Positions 11,045-21,395 of a DNA stretch of 64,000 nt are shown piece by piece (position 1 is the stretch's first letter; the number at the start of each line of letters is the position of its first letter). This stretch comes from Ascarosepion bandense (lineage: Eukaryota; Mollusca; Cephalopoda; Sepiida; Sepiidae). The translations under genes were made by a program, and so were the position numbers. The stretch is from NCBI GenBank assembly GCA_037127315.1, contig JBBBDQ010001452.1, positions 1,031,001 to 1,095,000 on the forward strand, given 5' to 3'. The notes beneath the pieces are model-generated. The model ran no database searches, was not told where the DNA came from, and worked only from the letters and a program-made list of their open reading frames with translations.

Positions 11045-11427
11045 TCTAAACTTATTTATAAATGGAACTTTGTGTGTGTGTGCCTGTATGTGTCTGTGCC
11101 CGTTACCTATAGACTCCGAAACGGCTGAACCAATTTTCTTGAAAATTTACACAGGTGTACTATAAGCGTCTGCGAGTGTTCTTAGCTAGGTTTTGTATCG
11201 AGGTACCCCCGGTAAATATCGAAAATCGATAATCGAAAAAATCTGGTTATAGAAAGAGTGGTCCGATTTTAATCAAATTTGATACACTCATAGACAAAGA
11301 CATAAGAAACGATATTCAGAAGTTTCAAGGTTGCAGTTCTTACAATAGTGCATAAAATCGATAATATATATATATGTCTAAATACAGACATACAGGCAGA
11401 TAAACAGAGACATACAAAAAAATCTTG

Positions 11428-11487
<60 letters not shown>

Positions 11488-11862
11488 CAAGATTTTTTTG
11501 TATGTCTCTGTTTATCTGCCTGTATGTCTGTATTTTTTCAGCCGTTTTATTTTAGTTTTTGCTTCGGGTTTAACTCAAAGTAGGTATAATTGTAGTTCTT
11601 AGTCTCAGCCATGATACCATTTACTCAGAGGACTTATTTAGCCATCAAAATTCAGTTTACGACGAAAAAACGTATTTGATATCGATACCAGGAAATCAAA
11701 ATTTGACTTGCATCCATTCATTTTTCTTTCAGTCTACGGTTTCGCTTTAACTGGAAACAACTATTGCTTTTTAGTCTTTCGTGCCAACGTCCAAAGAGTC
11801 TGGACCATGGATTAGTTTTAAAGCTTTCATTACACCCGAGCAACGCCGGGCTATACTGCTAG
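11045..11862 (+). mobile_element. Helitron-4, composite, plus strand
   Basis: It starts TCTAAACTTATTTATAAATG after A11044. It ends with hairpin CCCGAGCAACGCCGGG, CTATACTG, and CTAG at 11859-11862, followed by T11863. It contains the CGAAACGGCT block and then the Helitron-1-like body. A 156-bp perfect palindrome is embedded where the second 5' region begins. No protein is encoded. Confidence 0.88.
11380..11535. repeat. Perfect 156-bp palindrome with (TA)27 centre
   Basis: The left arm 11380-11430 contains ATACAGACATACAGGCAGAT and ends in AATCTTGCCT. The right arm 11485-11535 is its exact reverse complement. Between them is (TA)27 at 11431-11484, itself self-complementary. Confidence 0.95.
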
Positions 11863-11869
11863 TTCTTAA

Positions 11870-12130
11870 TAATTAACCCATAACTGAGAGAAGAATAAGT
11901 GAGTTCATACCTTTCCCAAAGGTATGTGCATGTAATTGAATATAAAGAGCCCAACTGGAATTTGAATTCTGCACTCCGATTAATATTTCTGAGCCATTAT
12001 CCATTGTATTATTCTCACATTCAAGCTTACATCACCTGATTTCCCCAAGCGGTCACTCTTTTAGGAAATGGCCAGGCTCAATGTTGTTTAACTTCGGTAG
12101 ACGTTTGGTGTTTCAACGTGTTGTGATACA
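11870..12130 (-). mobile_element. SINE-A with a 5S rRNA-derived leader
   Basis: On the minus strand a degraded 5S rRNA sequence (12130 down to about 12024) leads directly into a SINE-A head (AATGGATAATGGCTCAG) and body. The 5S part keeps GAGCCTGGCCA and GTGACCGCTTGGGGAA, but box C (AGTACTTAGATGGG) is damaged. The order matches the copy at 32.5-32.8 kb. Confidence 0.72.
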
Positions 12131-12261
12131 TATAGAATTTAAGTAAAGAAATTGTTTTTCCAAACTCGCTCCTCTGACATCCGACAGCAGGGCATCTTGC
12201 ACTGTTTGATGAGATAGAAGCCCTGGCACAACTTAATTAGTATGCAAAAAAATAAAAAAAT

Positions 12262-12385
12262 GTCATGGCGAGTTTCTAAGGGCAGTTTAAATGTGATACA
12301 AGATCAAAGGTATGTGGTACACAGTGCGGATCAAACTCGCTACTCAATTGTAATGGTTCAAGCGAGACCATTACTATTAACAAAT
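12262..12385 (-). mobile_element. SINE-B-like fragment
   Basis: It contains GATCAAACTCGCTACTCAAT and a GATACAAG block, as in the 14.88-kb SINE-B. It is heavily diverged. The surrounding open frame is not a convincing gene. Confidence 0.45.
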
Positions 12386-12513
12386 ATTTTGGTAGCAACT
12401 CCAACTATGTTAGCTAATCCTATAACAGTAGCAGTAACTTGTTTGGGGAGCGAGATGATCAAAGACATTCTTAATTAGTAAAACTTCTAAATTGGTATTA
12501 TCTCAAAACCATG

Positions 12514-12517
<4 letters not shown>

Positions 12518-12560
<43 letters not shown>
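12518..12560. repeat. (TA)n tail of a jockey-like insertion
   Basis: A TA run abuts the 3' terminus of the minus-strand jockey-like fragment that follows. AT-rich tails are seen on several copies of this family. Confidence 0.85.
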
Positions 12561-12563
<3 letters not shown>

Positions 12564-12750
12564 CGTTTCACCCCAAGCAAGGCTGTACTGCTACTGATGC
12601 GCAGGGGGTTACATAAGAGGAGAGTGAAGAGAAACAGATCACAGGGGTTGTCGGAGAATGGGTTAAGGATTGGGACACTGGTAGAAGAGAGCTGCGTGAG
12701 AATAGGGGTGGAAAGGGCGGAGGACAAGTTACAGGGGGTGCCGCGGAAAA
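12561..12750 (-). mobile_element. Jockey-like LINE 3' untranslated end
   Basis: On the minus strand it ends with a conserved terminus, here GCTTGGGGTGAAACGATTAT. That terminus also follows the reverse transcriptase C-terminus at 27.27, 28.92 and 53.35 kb, which ties this non-coding piece to the family. The upstream open frames on both strands are UTR shadows. Confidence 0.75.
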
Positions 12751-12828
12751 GTATGGGAATCGGGTTTGCTAAACATTTACACCACATCAAGGTGCCAACC
12801 CCGAAAAAAAAAAACAGATTTCTGACAG

Positions 12829-13077
12829 TTTGTTGTCGAACTCAACCTCATCGGCGGGAAGGAACCCAAACAAGACTATGCTGAAGCGCAGATTTTGCCT
12901 GGGGAAAAACAGATACCCGACCCTGCTTTATGCAGGGCCTACAGGAAATTTTTACTCGGGCTTAAGGGATTCGAAATTCCCACATTAAATAATCGACCTT
13001 GTTTCACATCTGGCCTCAGTTGGGAGGTTTCCGATAAATACCACAAAAAGATATCATGGATTAAACGTCGACAATAA
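12829..13077 (+). CDS. Unidentified ORF of about 82 codons, possible exon or element relic
   Basis: An uninterrupted frame runs from just after a TGA at 12823 to a TAA at 13078. It reads FVVELNLIGGKEPKQDY, later CRAYRKFLLGLKGFEIPTLN, NNRPCFTSGLSWE and ending KISWIKRRQ. The composition is normal for a globular protein, unlike the low-complexity frames around it. There is no ATG in a suitable place. A CAG at 12826-12828 could act as a splice acceptor, but the pyrimidine tract is poor. I do not recognise a family. It could be a terminal exon of a host gene or a fragment of an unplaced mobile element. Confidence 0.35.
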   Translation, partial: FVVELNLIGGKEPKQDYAEAQILPGEKQIPDPALCRAYRKFLLGLKGFEIPTLNNRPCFTSGLSWEVSDKYHKKISWIKRRQ

Positions 13078-13079
13078 CT

Positions 13080-13429
13080 TAAATAAAAATCCAGAACTCA
13101 TTCGTGCACCAACAGCTTATCTGTGGACAAGCTTTCAGTGAAACCTAAAATAATAAAACAACTTGTTTATCCAACTTATTCAAACAATTATAAAAACATC
13201 CATAAAACACGTCCTACAAAAACGCTTTTTTAAGTAATTGAGATAAGCTCTTTGAAGTTAAATTGTGGTTTTATTTAAATGATTAATGCTTATCAATAGT
13301 AAAAGGAAAAAAAATTCTGTATGTAAATAACGTTTTTAGACATTTTTATATCATTGGGACGTTCACTCATTTTAACAGACATATTTACCAACATTGAAAA
13401 AATATTTTGAAATGACAAAGAATGAATTT
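13080..13429. other. AT-rich spacer
   Basis: No coding or repeat signal recognised. Confidence 0.45.
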
Positions 13430-13960
13430 ATTCAATAAAATCGTCACTCGTTTCAATCACGGCCTTCAGACGACTTCGGAATTTTCTGCAACTCTTCTGA
13501 AATTTCTCCTTGTTTAAGATGATGAATGCTGCCATAATCCTTGGCTTTTGTTCATTTTTAATGTTGCAAGGTCTCTCGTTGAAATGTGCCCTACACAATA
13601 ATCAGGTTGCAGTTTGGAGAGTTAGGTGGCCAGATTTAAGGGGTGATGTGCCCACAGAAATTGTCTGACAGCCGTGACTGGGTTCTCCTCCTTATGTGGC
13701 ATGGTGTAGAGCTTTGATGCTAAAAATAACCAGCCACCCTCTTGACTCAGAGCAGTACTACCCAGTTCAAGGCACTTGATCTAGGCCTCTGTGTTAAGTC
13801 TGAGGGCTGGTGGGAAGATGAATGGAGGCATAACGCCACCCTCACTAGTGATCACTCCAAATATCATGATGTTGGCTGGATATATCATCCAACTCATTCC
13901 AAAGTTTTGCATTGTGCTTGTAGTGAACAAAACACATTCAAAGTTTAAAATTCAAATGTG
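13430..13960 (-). pseudogene. Mariner/Tc1-type transposase C-terminal pseudogene
   Basis: On the minus strand fragments in several frames match the C-terminal half of a Tc1/mariner-superfamily DDE/D transposase, the cut-and-paste enzyme acting in the nucleus. Near 13,800-13,700 an ASIHLP-LGLDQVP region and WLFLASKLYT are visible. A WPPNSPNCNL segment lies at about 13,635-13,605, where such transposases carry the last catalytic acid. At the 3' end are EEFQKS-like and KFRSRLKAVIETSDD, the latter at about 13,490-13,445. Several frameshifts and stops make it non-functional. No terminal inverted repeats were found. Confidence 0.6.
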
Positions 13961-14877
13961 ACTCATTGATTTTGTTGGAGAAAAAAATAATTTTCTGAAA
14001 TGTACAAACTTTACACACAAAACTCGCGAACTTTCACACCTCGATGTGAAATGTTTTTCGGCAAATAGCAAACTAGGAAACATCTAAAAACAAGAAAATC
14101 AAAAATTCAAATAATATTTAATTATAAAAAAATAAATATCAAACTTCTTTTACAGACCCATCTTATAAACAGAAGCCAATTCTCGGTTTTAAAAAAATCT
14201 TGTAAAAATAAAACATACCTCGCTGACACATTCTTCTATTCAAATTAGCAAATTTAAACTTACTTAATTAAATTTGAAATAAGTATTACTTGCTTACTGC
14301 TTGAAATGTACTATAAAAGCGATTCTTAATTACGATAGTCTTGTTATTAGGGGTTATCATCGTGTTATCAGAGGCGATAATTGACATAATAAACGGAAGA
14401 CGAATTTGACATAATTTTATGTAGCTTAATCGCTTCGTTTTTTTTTGTTTTGTTTTAACTATATAGTAAAATTAAAAATTTAACAATATATTCAGCAATT
14501 ATCTAATATTTTATAGAATTTTAGTTAGGTTAGCTTTATAGCTTTAGGTTTGAAGATGTTTTATGAAAAATTAAAATAATATAAAACTATCTGTTAAAAT
14601 AATTTTACAATTTAATAACAGAGAATGAAATTATATAACATCAAAGTGGTAAATCAATAACTTATGAAATATTAAGGCATTTATTAATTTTTATTTTTAA
14701 TATCTATTTTTCATATACTTTTTAGGCACCTCCACAAATTTTGAATTTCACAATTACTTTTTTTAACAAAATTAGGAAACTAGGAATTAAAATATAAAAC
14801 TTACTTTAAATGGATGATTTGCAAAGCCCGTTGAATGTTGAAACGTAGGGCATAGAAAACACGGAAGCGAAATGGTG
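13961..14877. other. AT-rich sequence with a GGTACC-element fragment
   Basis: A block at about 14,150-14,335 (AAATCTTGTAAAAATAAAAC and following) matches the interior of the GGTACC family. A terminus-like TAGGCACCTCCAC lies at 14,728. The rest is unassigned. Confidence 0.5.
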
Positions 14878-15008
14878 ATTTTCTAAGCGTAGCTTAGATG
14901 TGGCACAAGGCCGAAAGTATGGGACACCCAATGAGGGTCGAACTCACTTCTCAATTGTAATGAGACAAGCATGCTAACCACTACACCACCTCAAGATGCA
15001 CTATCCCG
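14878..15008 (-). mobile_element. SINE-B, tRNA-derived SINE
   Basis: On the minus strand the head reads GGTGTAGTGGTTAGCATGCT (A-box) and later GAGTTCGACCCTC (B-box), spaced as in a tRNA. CGGCCTTGTGCCACATCTAA and GCTACGCTTAG follow. This is the best copy of this family in the window. Confidence 0.75.
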
Positions 15009-15109
15009 GAAATGAGATGAAAGTATTATACTTTGCCGAAAATGTTTATATAATATTCTTTTTTTTTTTTTGTAAAGAGCGCAACCTTCGAAACACGTGA
15101 TATATCACA

Positions 15110-16327
15110 TACGGCCACACATAAAAAATTCGGGTTATCATATGCACACAATTTAAAAGTTTTAATTATTTTAAAAATCGAATGGCTCGATTATTTGTAT
15201 TAAGCTGTTCAATTTCGATTAGGAAATAAGTCTTAGCAACCTAGCGTGAACGATGAAGTGTGGAATTAAAAAGATTTTAAAAACTTTATAAAATATTATA
15301 ATAAAAAATGATAAAAATGAAAAGAATTCTTATAAAATTTAATTATTCATTGAATTTTTTCTTTCTTTTCAGACTATTATATCCTTAATATATATTGTTT
15401 ATAAAACCAATTAAAGGTTTGTCTAAATAAAAAATGACATAGTTTTATTGCATTTTTGTTTTCACAATTCGGAGCAGATTTTCCGAAAAAGAACTACTTT
15501 TAAAAAAAGACAGTTGATTAGCATTCCCCAATGACTCCTGAATTTAATTAATATTAGGCTTATGGGGAAACGATCGCGAATTTCTAGACATTTCCGGAAA
15601 TTAATTGGTCGGGGAGGGGTAACATATGTAAAAAAACAAGTATATTTTTACCAAGATTTTCTAAAAATAATTATTTCACAAATGATTTCCGTCATTCATT
15701 AATACGTCCTGAAATTTTCATCAAAATTCGATCATTATTTGATTTTTGCAAAAATTTCCACATTAATGTTTTTCACCGGCAAAAAAGTGATTTGCGTAAT
15801 ATTACGCTTGCCGTAATAAACCCTTGTAAAAATTGCGAAAACAAGATTTTATACCAAAATTTCGAACGTGTTAGAAAGAATTAAAAACTTTTAAAGAAAT
15901 AATTAAAAACTTTTAAAGAAAGAATTAAAAACTTTTAAAGAAATAATTAAAAAAATACTTTGATTTATTCTCTTAATAATAGCATGAACATTTTGCGAAA
16001 AAGAAGTTTGTTTTTATTTAGTTTGGGGTCTTTTTTTCTTCACACTATACTGTTTTTTCAGCAAATTCGTAGAGACACCTATGCTTATCACCGCAAATAA
16101 ATCCAAAATAAAAAAGGCTCAAATTTCCCTTAGGAATTTTAGGTCTAGCGTTAAAAAAAAGAAAAAAAAATTAGCCAAAATGTCCACGGTTTTAAAGAAG
16201 ATAAAAAAAACAGTAATTTTTTACATGAAAAGATTATTTGCTCTTTCCTCTTAATATATAATAACACGCAAATTTTGACAATAGATTTTAAGTTTTATTT
16301 CAGTGGCAAAATTTAAAAGAGGTACTT
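15110..16327 (-). mobile_element. GGTACC-family element, copy A (partial)
   Basis: It matches copy D (34.7-36.6 kb) in the same orientation, including GACATAGTTTTATTGCATTT, TTTTACCAAGATTTT and TTTTTCACCGG...GTAATATTACG. It ends GAGGTACTTA at about 16,318-16,327, a one-base variant of GGTACC+TA. A 17-bp sub-repeat, ATTAAAAACTTTTAAAG, is tripled near 15,880-15,940. Confidence 0.65.
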
Positions 16328-16420
16328 ATATATGTTTAGCAGTAACCATTGGACAGCAGGAAAATACTATAAGCCGAAATGTGCGATATTTGTAGTCATT
16401 TTTATGCCAAATTCTGTATT

Positions 16421-16660
16421 TCTTCTTCTTCTTCTTCTATGTGCCCTGTCCCTTCAGGACGTAGGCGATCATGGATCTCCACGTCTCCCTATCCGTTGTG
16501 GCTCTTAGTATGTTTGCTCCTGTTGCTCCTGGCAACCCCCGTTCCGTCATCCACCTGATCAGGCCCTGAAAATATGTTATCCGCTGCCTTCCTCTGTCTC
16601 TCCTTCCTTCTATCTGACCAGTCAGTATCAGGTTCTCCAGGCTTTCCTTCCATTCTGTAT
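16421..16660 (-). pseudogene. RTE LINE 3' end with (GAA)n tail
   Basis: On the minus strand this encodes the RTE C-terminus (ESLENLILTDWSD-like with frame damage, then ATTDRETWRSMI). It ends after a short 3' segment in (GAA)5, seen as TTCTTCTTC at 16,421-16,437. RTE elements characteristically end in short simple repeats instead of poly(A), which fits. It is 5'-truncated to about 240 bp. Confidence 0.8.
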
Positions 16661-16919
16661 TTAAGCAGAATATATTTTAATAAATGTAGAGAAATTCCAA
16701 TGGAAAGCCAGTTCAGTCTGTCCCTCATACATATAAAATTGATATTATAATTTGTACCGTCAAAAAAAAAATAAAAAAATAAAAAAAAAAACAAATAATA
16801 TAACAAAATTAAGAATAAAGTGCTTAAAAACAAATGAAATATGAAATAGTTGAGAAAAAAGAAAGAAAAGAAAGGACAACGATTGGAAAGAAATGAAATG
16901 TTAATAAAAAAGAAATATC
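16661..16919. other. A-rich spacer
   Basis: Adenine-rich low-complexity sequence with no gene. The long Phe/Leu-rich open frame on the minus strand here is an artefact of A-runs. Confidence 0.5.
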
Positions 16920-17210
16920 CACCGATTTTGAGCAAAAAATTATCAAAAAAAAAAAAAAAAAGAAATATTGAGCAAAAAATTATCAAAAAAAAAAAAAGAA
17001 ATATTGAGCAAAAAATTATCAAAAAAAAAAAAAGAAGAAATATTGAGCAAAAAATTATCAAAAAAAAAAAAAGAAGAAATATTGAGCAAAAAATTATCAA
17101 AAAAAAAAAAAAAGAAATATTGAGCAAAAAATTATCAAAATAAAAAAAAAAAAAGAAGAAATATTGAGCAAAAAATTATCAAAAAAAAAAAAAAAAAAGA
17201 AGAAATATAT
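16920..17210 (+). repeat. A-rich tandem array, about 40-45 bp, seven units
   Basis: Each unit is AGAAATATTGAGCAAAAAAT followed by TATC and a 12-17 base A-run, sometimes AAGAAG. Unit length varies with the A-run, suggesting slippage. Confidence 0.93.
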
Positions 17211-17369
17211 GATGTTTAAAACATAAAAATATTATTTGGGCAAGAAAAAGTACGGAAAGAAATAGAGAAAGAAAAATGTTAAGCGAGAAACAGAAAGATA
17301 AATTAAATAACTGAACGAGAAAAATATAAATAAAAGGGAAAGTCATATTTAATTTACTGTTTAAAAATA

Positions 17370-18795
17370 GGTACCGCCATTTAATCAATTAAAAACACAA
17401 CATAGTATGAAGAAAAAAGGTCACAAACTTAATAAAAACGAACTTTTTTTGTCAAAATGTTTGTTATTATTAAGACTAAAAAGATCAAAGCATTTTTTAA
17501 TCATTTTTCAAAATTTTTTAATCCATTTTAATTTTTGGTAAAAATCTTGTTTTTATTTTATTAGCGAAGAGCGAAATCGTTACGAGAGTTTACAATGGAA
17601 AACGTAATATATATCCCGTTTTTTTCTTTTGTGAGAAACGCATTAACTTTGAAATTCTTGCAAAAACCAAGTAATAGTCGAATTTTAAAGAATCTTTCAG
17701 GACTTATCACAAATAAATGGAACTATTTGTATAATCATTATTTTAAAAAAATCTTCGTAAAAATATTTTTTTTACATCTGTTACCCCACTCCCCGTAAAT
17801 TCATGAAATTTCAAGAAATTAAATTCCGTTTTATTATTTAAACGCAGGACTGATTGGAAATTTAAATCATGTATTATTTTTAAAAAACATTTAGCCCCTT
17901 TTACCTTAAATCTGCTCTAAATAGCAAATTAAAAAATGCAATAAAACTATGACATTATTTAATTAGATAAGATTTTAATTACTTTAATAAATAATATAAA
18001 TATCAGACATTAGCCTGAAGAAAAAGACATCGATTAATAACGAATTTTTAATAGAATTATTTTCATTTTTGTTTTTTAATTATAATAAATGATAAAGTTT
18101 CAAAAATATTTTTAAAATATTTCCATTCTTGTGGACTGGCAGGTTACAAGACTATATTTACTAATGGAAAATTAAAAAGTTTAATACAAATCATTTAGTC
18201 GTATTCTAAAAATAATTTTCATTTTTTTTTGTCTGGTAATTTCTATGTGTAAATTAAAAGTTCATGTGTTTTAGGGTTTCTTTCATTTACCGGGAAAAAA
18301 AATTGTACATTTATGTCACTTGTGATCGCCATACACTTATCTTATCTTACATCTGTCAACACATACAATTACCATGTAAAGGTAAACGCTGTGTTTAAAA
18401 ATAGTTTTATTCTAAATATTATGCTATAAATAAGTAATACTTGTGTAGATAAGATTAATTTAAATTTGATAATTTTTTAAAAAATAGTGTGTCACAGATG
18501 TATATTTTATTTTTGCAAGATTTTTAAAGCCGTGAATTAACTTTTGTTTACAAATGTGTTGATCGCTCAAAAATGGACGAAAAATTAAAAATAGAAAAAA
18601 AAAACCAGCTCAAAATTTTAAATCCCAATCAATATATTTTCTGTTTGATATGCACCAGAGTATTTTGCCTACTGGAAATAGTAACGGTAATCATTTAGCT
18701 TTCAATTAAAACTAAAATATAAATTTCAAGAATTTTTATTTTTATTTTTAAAACTTTAATTAAAAAGTTAGTTATCGAAAATGAGTGGAGGTACC
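17370..18795 (+). mobile_element. GGTACC-family element, copy B (full length)
   Basis: 1,426 bp bounded by GGTACC at 17,370-17,375 and 18,790-18,795. Each end is flanked outside by TA (17,368-69 and 18,796-97), a possible TA target duplication. The termini are GGTACCGCCA and, inverted, GGTACCTCCACTC. There is no coding frame. It shares extended similarity and ends with copy H at 58,363-59,801. It is probably a non-autonomous DNA transposon of unknown superfamily. Confidence 0.75.
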
Positions 18796-18796
18796 T

Positions 18797-19445
18797 AAAT
18801 AAAAGGTAAATTTTTGTTTTAGGTGCCGACGGCGTTTTCCCTTCAAATTTATCCAAAATAGCATTATTTCTGTGCAAATGTATATACTGAACTCAAATCA
18901 ACAATTAGTTATTGAAGAAACCTACCTTTTCTGCTTTGAAAGTCCATAAAAAAACGAACTATATCTCGCACTTTTTCTCTCGCGTAACTCTTACGAATTC
19001 ATGTAATTAACTGCAGAATGACGTTCTGCGTAGGCAACAAATTTCTGTCGATTTTCGGTCGATTTTCTTCCTTTCCTGAAAATTCCGGCTATGTACTTCC
19101 TGTCATGAAATAAATAAGCGTAGAAATACAATAGCGCATTACTTTCATGACAGGAAGTACATCGCCGGAAGTTTCAGTAAAGGAAGAAATCGACCAAAAA
19201 TCGACAGAAATTTGTCGCCTACGTAGAACGTCATTCTGCAGTTAATTACATAATTTTACGGGGAAAAAAATTCCAAGATATAGTTCATTTTTTTATGGGC
19301 ATTTAGATAAAAAAAAAGGCAAGTTTCTTCAATAACTAATTGTTGATTTGAGTTCAGCATATACATGCTATTTTGGATAAATTTGAAGGGGAAAAGCCGT
19401 CGGGAGTTAAAACGAACATTTACCAAGTAAAATTCAATCATGAAA
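18797..19445. mobile_element. 650-bp foldback element with arms of about 300 bp
   Basis: The left arm (about 18,797-19,112) contains AACTCAAATCAACAATTAGT, CAGAATGACGTTCTGCGTAG and ACTTCCTGTCATGAAAT. The right arm (about 19,138-19,445) carries the reverse complement of each in the opposite order. Arms are imperfect but match throughout; the loop is about 25 bp. It starts directly at the TA flanking copy B. No ORF. Confidence 0.85.
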
Positions 19446-19730
19446 TGAAAAGTATTAAAATATCGAATACGAAACAGAAATTAAACGACGGGGAGAAAAA
19501 GAAAGAAAACAATAAATTAAAATAAGAAGGAAACCTGAAAAATAAAAGGGAAGGAAGGAAGGAAGGAAAAAAGGAAAAGGGAGAAAAAGGGAGAAAAATA
19601 CTAAACGATTGAGAAATAAAGAAGTAATGAATAAAAAAGAAAGAAAGGAAAATGAAAGAAAATTTTATCACTAAAAAAGAAAGAAAGACTAATCGAATTG
19701 TTGCTTTCAAAACTCTGGCGCAAAACATTC
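19446..19730 (+). repeat. Purine-rich low-complexity tract
   Basis: GGAAGGAAGGAAGG and GAAAGAAAGG runs with no repeat period long enough to define an array. Its mirror open frame is not a gene. Confidence 0.7.
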
Positions 19731-20770
19731 TTCCTTATAATTATTATTTTTTCGCAAATTTGATTCTATTTTATTATTGTTACTTTTTACCATAACATTC
19801 TGGCTTCAATATACTCTTCATTATTACTATTATTTTAAAACGGGTTTTAAACCATTTTATTATTGTTACTTTTTACCATAACATTCTGGCTTCAATATAC
19901 TCTTCATTATTACTATTATTTTAAAACGGGTTTTAAACCATTTTATTATTGTTACTTTTTACCATAACATTCTGGCTTCAATATACTCTTCATTATTACT
20001 ATTATTTTAAAACGGGTTTTAAACCATTTTTTTATTGTTACTTTTTACCATAACATTATGGCTTCAATATACTCTTCATTATTACTATTATTTTAAAACG
20101 GGTTTTAAACCATTTTATTATTGTTACTTTTTACCATAACATTCTGGCTTCAATATACTCTTCATTATTACTATTATTTTAAAACGGGTTTTAAACCATT
20201 TTATTATTGTTACTTTTTACCATAACATTCTGGCTTCAATATACTCTTCATTATTACTATTATTTTAAAACGGGTTTTAAACCATTTTATTATTGTTACT
20301 TTTTACCATAACATTCTGGCTTCAATATACTCTTCATTATTACTATTATTTTAAAACGGGTTTTAAACCATTTTATTATTGTTACTTTTTACCATAACAT
20401 TCTGGCTTCAATATACTCTTCATTATTACTATTATTTTAAAACGGGTTTTAAACCATTTTTTTATTGTTACTTTTTACCATAACATTATGGCTTCAATAT
20501 ACTCTTCATTATTACTATTATTTTAAAACGGGTTTTAAACCAGTTTATTATTGTTACTTTTTACCATAACATTCTGGCTTCAATATACTCTTCATTATTA
20601 CTATTATTTTAAAACGGGTTTTAAACCATTTTATTATTGTTACTTTTTACCATAACATTCTGGCTTCAATATACTCTTCATTATTACTATTATTTTAAAA
20701 CGGGTTTTAAACCATTTTATTATTGTTGCTTTTTATTGCAACAAACAGGTGTAATACACACTTCGTTATT
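19731..20770 (+). repeat. 86-bp satellite array, 11 units with higher-order pattern
   Basis: TGGCTTCAATATACTCTTCA recurs every 86 bp from 19,801 to 20,661. Units are almost identical. Two units share the same pair of variants (TTTTTTTATTG and CATTATGG); they lie 430 bp, exactly five units, apart (about 20,058 and 20,488). That implies block duplication of five units. Confidence 0.95.
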
Positions 20771-21395
20771 CTTCTTCTTCTTTTATGTGCCTTGTCCTTT
20801 CAGGACGTAGACGATCATGGCCTTCCACGTCTCCCTGTCTCTGTTGGCTCTTAGCATGCTTTTTCTTGTAACATCTCACAGCCCCAGTTCTGTCATCTAC
20901 CTGCTCAGGCCCTTCAAATATTTTATCCGATGCTTTCCCCTGTCTCTTTTTCCCTCTATCTGGCCTGTTAGTATCAGGTTCTCCAAGCCCTCCTCCCTCA
21001 TTGCTTGTCCCAAGAACTTCAGTTGTCTCTTTCTGATGCTCAATATTAATTTCCTTTTCGTTTCCATTTTTTCCAACACCTCGTCATTGCTCACATGCTC
21101 GGCCCATAATATTCGCATCATCCTTCTGTAGAACCACATTTCAGCTGCTTCAAGTTTTTCCTTCATCTTTGTTGATATTGTCCAACATTCACTGCCATAT
21201 TGAAGAACTGACATCACATAGCAATCCAGTACTCTCTTCTTTGTTTCTAGTGAAATTGTCCTGTGTCTTCGCCATGCCAATTCGCCTTTGGATCTCTGTG
21301 TCGCACTTTCCGTGTTCGGTTAGAAAACTTCCCGGATATTTAAATTTTTGTACCTGCTTGATTTTAATATTCACCACCTGTACTTGGCATTTTGG
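20771..21395 (-). pseudogene. RTE LINE, 5'-truncated, inserted in the 86-bp satellite
   Basis: On the minus strand it encodes the RTE reverse transcriptase C-terminus: VQKFKYPGSFLTEHGKC, then ISLETKKRVLDCYVMSVLQY, MWFYRRMMRILWAEHVSNDE, RKRQLKFLGQAM and LENLILTGQIEGKRDRG. The 3' end carries a (GAA)n tail at 20,771. Flanking satellite reads CTTCGTTATT on the left and GTTACTATTATTTTA on the right, so GTTA(T/C)T may be a short target duplication. The internal frame is mostly open, so it is a relatively young insertion. Confidence 0.88.

Noticed and set aside
16489..17127. 212-codon minus-strand open frame rich in Phe and Leu
   Set aside because: It is the complement of A-runs in a tandem array fused to an RTE 3' end; low complexity, no family.
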